Below are positions 59,749-64,000 of a stretch of DNA of 64,000 nt, piece by piece; within the stretch, counting starts at the first letter, position 1, and each line of letters starts with the position of its first letter. This DNA comes from Paraprevotella xylaniphila YIT 11841 (GTDB lineage Bacteria > Bacteroidota > Bacteroidia > Bacteroidales > Bacteroidaceae): contig NZ_GL883824.1 of the NCBI RefSeq assembly GCF_000205165.1, positions 62,001-126,000 of the forward strand, given 5' to 3'. A program made the translations under genes and the position numbers. The notes under the pieces were generated by a model. That model was not told where the DNA came from. It did not search any database and saw nothing but the letters and a program-made list of their open reading frames with translations.

Positions 59749-61962
59749 ATGGATAGGAAAAGTTTTGAACTTCTTTATCACGATGCTGTAGAGGCTCTCA
59801 TCTCACGCCACATGCACGATGCCCTGAACTGTATCCGGGGGATTTTGTTCAATACAGAGAATCCGGAACTGAACCGTGAACTGGAATCTGTACAACAGGA
59901 CTATGGCATGATGCTCACTTTCATGGCGCAGGGCGGCACGGATCCCCAACAAGCCCTCGTCCATCGTAACCTGACCCATCGGACTTTCGCACTACTCGAC
60001 AAGTCCGCACGGCTCTACCACGTCCGTTACGAAAACGACCTGTATACGGAAACGTTCAATCGCTGTTATACAGAGCAATCCTCCCCATTTGACCAATGGA
60101 TGGAAACAGCTGATTTATTACGGGATAAATTATCAGAGGACTGCAGAAAGGCCTATACGGAAGAGGCAGAGGAGAACAATTTCTATAATGTGTACGACAA
60201 GCTGTTCGAATACATTTGGACCGCTCCTCTTTTCCATGCGTCCGACGCTGAAAAACTGAAAAGTTTCATAGAACGGCAGGAAGCCGATGAACAAGCCTTG
60301 CTCATCAGTGCCGTCATGCTGAACATACAACGATATTTCGACCCGCAAAAATATCGCCTGCTGCTTCATTTCTGCCGGACGGAGCATACGAAAGTCCGCG
60401 CACGGGCCATGACAGCTGCCGTGTGGACCTACATGCAATACGAAAAACGATTTGTCTACTATCCCGACCTCTCGGACGGACTATCATTGTTAGCGCAAGA
60501 CGAACGCCTAAAAGGGGAACTCATCCTCCTGCAACAGCAATTCCTGCTCAGCCTGGAAACGGCTAAGGCTGAAAGGAAATTGCAAAATGAAATTTTCCCC
60601 GATTTGCTCAGAAGCAGGAACTACCAACGCAATAAAATGGGATTCGAGCAAATGGAGGAAGATTTGGCAAAAGCCTTACGCGGCGAACCGAATGCGGAAT
60701 GGGAAAAGTTACGGGGCAACAAACAGTTGGCCGACAACATGAAAGCCATCATCGCCATGGGTAAGGAAGGGATAGACATCAACTTGGGTACTTTTTCCTC
60801 GCTCAAAGGCTTCTCATTTTTCCAATCCGTCGCACATTGGTTCGCGCCATTCAACAAACGGAGACCTGAAGTGAAAGGCATCTTTCCCCCAAACGTACGG
60901 CACAATCCGATACAGATGCTTATGGAAGCCGGCAACTTCTGCGAATCGGACAAATATTCGCTTTGCATGATGCTCAACCAAATAGCCCCTTCGCAACGGG
61001 ACATGATGATTTCCCAAATCGGATCACAGATAGAAGGCAACGAAGAAGGTCTACGGGATGTAGCCAAGGAAAGCATGAACATCGGCTCTGTCTACCGTAG
61101 CTATTTGCAGGACTTGTACCGTTTCTTTAAACTTCATCCGCGTAAGTCACAGTTTGACGACCCGTTCAAGGGAGACCAGTTATTCACCCGTTATACAGTA
61201 TTGGAAAGTATGCTGAAAACACCGGCTTATTTGCGCGAGACGGCCTCGTTCCTTATGAAAAGGGAATGTTACCAGGATGCCATTGCCTATATGGAAGAAG
61301 CGCTCAAACACGAAACGGCAAACGCTGAAATGCTACAAAAGGTGGCCTTTTGCTATCAACATACAGACCGGCCGAGCAAGGCCATATACTATTACCAACA
61401 AGCCGACCTGTTGAGCCCGAATAACGAATGGATTCTGAAACAAATGTACTTGTGTTATTCCGCTTTGGGACGCTATGAACAGGAACTCGACTGCCTGAAG
61501 AGTCTGGAAGAAATGAACCCGGGCGATACCCGCCTGATTTCGGAAATCGGATTATGCCTGATGCAACTCGGACGCTACGAAGAGGCCGCCCAACGTTTTT
61601 ATGAATTGGAATACAACGGGGAAAGAGTAGTACCGTCATGGCGGGCCATCGCCTGGTGCAACTTCAAGATGGGACGTCTGGAACAGGCAGACAGGTACTA
61701 CCGGAAAATACTGCAACAGGACAAGGTGACATGGGAAGATTATCTCAATGCCGGACATACGGCATGGTGCCTGAAGCAAACAACGGAAGCCATCACCCAA
61801 TACCAAAACTACCTCAGACTCTACCGCAGCAAAAGGAAGGATACGGCACAGCCTTTGCTATCCCCCTTTGATGAAGACCGGAAAGAATTGCTCCTACACG
61901 GATTGAACGATTTGGACATCAGCCTGATGCGGGACATTCTCCAACCAGAACCGGAAAGCTGA
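59749..61962 (+). CDS. Large tetratricopeptide repeat protein
   Basis: A 737-residue protein without a signal peptide or membrane span. Residues 1-480 are helical and not assigned to a family. Residues about 500-700 contain TPR units, such as QDAIAYMEEALKHETANAEM, QKVAFCYQHTDRPSKAIYYY, WILKQMYLCYSALGRYEQEL and SEIGLCLMQLGRYEEAAQRF. It starts 4 bp after the lipoprotein gene and is probably cotranscribed with it. It likely serves as a cytoplasmic protein-binding scaffold. Its partner is unknown. Confidence 0.8.
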   Translation: MDRKSFELLYHDAVEALISRHMHDALNCIRGILFNTENPELNRELESVQQDYGMMLTFMAQGGTDPQQALVHRNLTHRTFALLDKSARLYHVRYENDLYTETFNRCYTEQSSPFDQWMETADLLRDKLSEDCRKAYTEEAEENNFYNVYDKLFEYIWTAPLFHASDAEKLKSFIERQEADEQALLISAVMLNIQRYFDPQKYRLLLHFCRTEHTKVRARAMTAAVWTYMQYEKRFVYYPDLSDGLSLLAQDERLKGELILLQQQFLLSLETAKAERKLQNEIFPDLLRSRNYQRNKMGFEQMEEDLAKALRGEPNAEWEKLRGNKQLADNMKAIIAMGKEGIDINLGTFSSLKGFSFFQSVAHWFAPFNKRRPEVKGIFPPNVRHNPIQMLMEAGNFCESDKYSLCMMLNQIAPSQRDMMISQIGSQIEGNEEGLRDVAKESMNIGSVYRSYLQDLYRFFKLHPRKSQFDDPFKGDQLFTRYTVLESMLKTPAYLRETASFLMKRECYQDAIAYMEEALKHETANAEMLQKVAFCYQHTDRPSKAIYYYQQADLLSPNNEWILKQMYLCYSALGRYEQELDCLKSLEEMNPGDTRLISEIGLCLMQLGRYEEAAQRFYELEYNGERVVPSWRAIAWCNFKMGRLEQADRYYRKILQQDKVTWEDYLNAGHTAWCLKQTTEAITQYQNYLRLYRSKRKDTAQPLLSPFDEDRKELLLHGLNDLDISLMRDILQPEPES

Positions 61963-61971
61963 ATGTCAAAA

Positions 61972-63249
61972 TCAAATCAAGGGAATGAGAAGATGGTAGA
62001 ACCATCCCATAAAGCGGCGTCCGAAAGAGCGCCGCTTTTTCCAATTCTCCGGAGTGAGTAAAGTAGAATGGTGTTTGTCTGCCTCGAAAATGTTCTGTAA
62101 CTCACGGGTCGTACAGGAATCGATGATAAAAGCGTTCACTTCATAGTCGAACTTCAGGCTTCTGCTATTCAGATTAGCAGACCCGACCGTACAAAACGTA
62201 CTGTCTACCATCATGACTTTCGAGTGATGGAACCCGTCCTCATAATAGTAAATATCGGCTCCGCGTTTCATCAATCTTTTGGCATGGTAGGCCGCCACAT
62301 CGGGCATGACAGGAACGTCACACTTGGTAGACAACATGACCTCAAGCTTCACTCCGCGCTTCAACGCACGATATAAGGCCTTTTTCACACTGGGCACCAA
62401 AGTAAAATAGGGGTTCACAATCTGTATCCGTTTTTGCGCATTGTCAATAGCGTCTATATAGCTCCTGCGGATTATCGCCGGACTTCTCTTCGGTTCACGG
62501 TTGGCCACGCCTAAAAGAATGCCGGAAGAATCCGCGCAGGCTGTTTCTTTCAGCCCCCGGAAGTCAGTCTGGATAGCCAGGCTATCCGGCTGATATTCCA
62601 AACTGTCGATCTTATGGTCGGTACAACGTTCCCACATTTCACAGAATATACGCCGGTAAAGGGGGACGCAATCTCCTTCCAAACGCATGTGCATATCCCT
62701 CCATTTACCGAACTCCGGACGGCCATGAATATAATAGTCGGCCACATTCATTCCTCCGGTGTACACCACCTTATCGTCAATAACCACAATTTTGCGATGA
62801 TCGCGGTGCAAGGCGTGGTTCACCCATGGAAACACGATGGGATCGAATACGACCACCTCAAAATGCCGGCTCTTTAATTGCCTGAGATGTCTTTTCCGCA
62901 AGGGGCGGTCGTTACTGACATTACCAAAATCATCGTAAATCACCCTGACCTTTACCCCTTCGCGCACCTTTTTATCCAATAAGGTAAACAAAGCTTTCCC
63001 GATAGAATCATTGCGAAAATTAAAATACTCCAGATAGATATAATGACGGGCCTGCTCTATCGCTTTGAACATGTCTTCAAACTTTTCCGCACCGCTCGGT
63101 AACAACGTCACCCGGTTACGGGGCGTAAACAGTACACCGTTCTCTTTCAAGTCCTCTACCGTGAGAGAATCACTCGGGCTTGCCTGTGCCATAGACACAA
63201 GCCCCAACGACAACAAAACGCCACAGAATATGACACGCCATTTACTCAT
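61972..63249 (-). CDS. Phospholipase D-family protein (cardiolipin-synthase-like), exported
   Basis: A 425-residue protein with two HKD motifs, HRDHRKIVVIDDKVVYTGGM and HHSKVMMVDSTFCTVGSANL. Both have the H-x-K-x4-D core plus the G-(G/S) follow-up, so it should be catalytically competent. The N-terminus is a cleavable-looking signal peptide (VIFCGVLLSLGLVSMAQA) instead of the two membrane spans of classic cardiolipin synthase. It may act in the periplasm on phospholipids. The ATG at 63249 is preferred over the GTG at 63261. It is convergent with the TPR gene (9 bp apart) and lies 72 bp downstream of the kdsD-like gene. Confidence 0.88.
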   Translation of the reverse strand: MSKWRVIFCGVLLSLGLVSMAQASPSDSLTVEDLKENGVLFTPRNRVTLLPSGAEKFEDMFKAIEQARHYIYLEYFNFRNDSIGKALFTLLDKKVREGVKVRVIYDDFGNVSNDRPLRKRHLRQLKSRHFEVVVFDPIVFPWVNHALHRDHRKIVVIDDKVVYTGGMNVADYYIHGRPEFGKWRDMHMRLEGDCVPLYRRIFCEMWERCTDHKIDSLEYQPDSLAIQTDFRGLKETACADSSGILLGVANREPKRSPAIIRRSYIDAIDNAQKRIQIVNPYFTLVPSVKKALYRALKRGVKLEVMLSTKCDVPVMPDVAAYHAKRLMKRGADIYYYEDGFHHSKVMMVDSTFCTVGSANLNSRSLKFDYEVNAFIIDSCTTRELQNIFEADKHHSTLLTPENWKKRRSFGRRFMGWFYHLLIPLI

Positions 63250-63321
63250 AATTGTTCCCACACCTCGACCTGAGCCGAAGCCTTCAATCCTTTTTTATAA
63301 ATTTTATATTGAATACATTGG

Positions 63322-64000
63322 TCAGAACATACAACTGAAGTGGTCTACCACGCCCAACAAATGTCGGTCATCGTCCACCACCAAAACCGTATGTATCTTG
63401 TTATTGTGCATGATATCTTGAATCTTGGCAATCTTGGTATCCGGCGACACGCATTTCGGCGTACGTGTCATCACCTGCTCCACCGGGACGTTGAAGAACT
63501 TGTCCTGCAGACTTTCCATGGCGCGCCGCACATCGCCGTCCGTTATCAACCCGACTACCTTATCATTTACCATCGCCACACACAGACCCAACTTGCCTTT
63601 GCTCACATGGATAATGGCCTCGCCCAACTTCATTCCGGGAGGTATGACCGGCAAGTCGTTGCTGCGCATCACATCATGCGCAGTGGTCAAGAGGCGTTTG
63701 CCCAACGTCCCGCCGGGATGGAACTGTGCAAAATCCTTTGCCTGAAAATGACGCATCTCGATGAGCGCACAGGCCAAGGCATCGCCCATAGCCAAAGTGG
63801 CCGTAGTGGAGGATGTCGGTGCCAAATTCAAAGGGCACGCCTCATGGCTGACCTTGACCACCAAATGGCACGTGGAATACTTGGCCAACAAAGAATCGGG
63901 ATTTCCGGAAATGCCAATCAAAGGAATATGATGTTCCAATAAATAAGGTATGAAACGAAGGAGTTCATCGGTCTGGCCGGAGTTGGAAATGGCAATGACG
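63322..64000 (-). CDS. D-arabinose 5-phosphate isomerase (KdsD/KpsF-like), 5' end outside window
   Basis: The C-terminal 225 residues of a SIS-domain isomerase. The frame remains open to the window edge, where it reads VIAISNSGQTDELLRFIPYL, the SIS substrate loop. LAPTSSTTATLAMGDALACA and FHPGGTLGKRL are family signatures. Two CBS domains follow (DVMRSNDLPVIPPGMKLGEA, VEQVMTRTPKCVSPDTKIAK) and the protein ends VVDHFSCMF. The enzyme interconverts ribulose-5-phosphate and arabinose-5-phosphate for the Kdo sugar of lipopolysaccharide. The start lies beyond base 64000. Confidence 0.93.
   Translation of the reverse strand, partial: VIAISNSGQTDELLRFIPYLLEHHIPLIGISGNPDSLLAKYSTCHLVVKVSHEACPLNLAPTSSTTATLAMGDALACALIEMRHFQAKDFAQFHPGGTLGKRLLTTAHDVMRSNDLPVIPPGMKLGEAIIHVSKGKLGLCVAMVNDKVVGLITDGDVRRAMESLQDKFFNVPVEQVMTRTPKCVSPDTKIAKIQDIMHNNKIHTVLVVDDDRHLLGVVDHFSCMF

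Noticed and set aside
63340-63942. 200-codon frame on the plus strand antisense to the kdsD-like gene
   Set aside because: The minus strand encodes a clear SIS-CBS protein over the same bases, so this is a shadow frame.
1-64000. CRISPR arrays, insertion sequences, prophage or integrative elements
   Set aside because: No spaced direct repeats, transposase, integrase or phage structural genes were seen on either strand.

Overview
The window is chromosomal DNA from a Bacteroidales bacterium, probably Bacteroidaceae or Prevotellaceae. Four things point there: genes follow Bacteroidetes-type promoters (-7 box TAnnTTTG, sometimes with TTTG or TTG about 20 bp upstream); Shine-Dalgarno sites are mostly weak; several families are typical of the phylum (DUF4301, DUF4835, DUF3127, DUF2807, a Rho with a long disordered insert, a six-subunit NQR); and GC content is moderate, near 48-50% by eye. 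No phage, insertion sequence, integrase or CRISPR array was seen. The content is mostly housekeeping, and both window ends cut through genes.

Layout. 1-5.6 kb: an AddAB/RexAB-like helicase-nuclease pair. 5.6-8.1 kb: tRNA-Arg, then an ECF sigma / putative anti-sigma / DUF5024-like / DUF2807 operon. 8.3-13.3 kb (minus): tRNA-Gly, an NhaD-type antiporter, a small membrane protein, and RavA-ViaA. 13.3-16.1 kb (minus): DUF4301 protein and PurT. 16.1-23.6 kb: a long RSH protein with a degraded hydrolase domain, an ABC-F ATPase, Rho, and an AraC-type regulator. 23.6-29.5 kb: a three-gene RND efflux operon behind a strong palindrome. 29.7-37.6 kb: a DUF3127 SSB-like protein diverging from a six-gene operon, dnaN - exonuclease - coaBC - DUF4835 - recN - TPR pseudo-protease.

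37.7-42.9 kb: a small winged-helix protein, then two SGNH-hydrolase-like exported proteins with an MBOAT acyltransferase, which is a plausible surface glycan O-acylation cassette. 43.6-49.7 kb (minus): nqrABCDEF, where NqrC carries a rubredoxin-like N-terminal domain. 49.8-54.3 kb: TamB, apparently using an ATT start. 54.3-57.3 kb: a GuaD-like deaminase, a strongly structured putative small RNA, a BspA-type LRR protein and endonuclease III. 57.4-62 kb: pgk, a solute-binding-like lipoprotein and a TPR protein. 62-64 kb (minus): an exported phospholipase-D-family protein and the 3' part of an arabinose-5-phosphate isomerase.

Most interesting items: the rubredoxin-NqrC fusion, the rod-shaped RNA candidate at 54.9-55.2 kb, the three-gene SGNH/SGNH/MBOAT cassette, the NhaD-RavA-ViaA operon, the Rho insert, and the C9 tract inside the addA-like gene. 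All functional calls come from reading motifs in the translated sequence. No database search was run.
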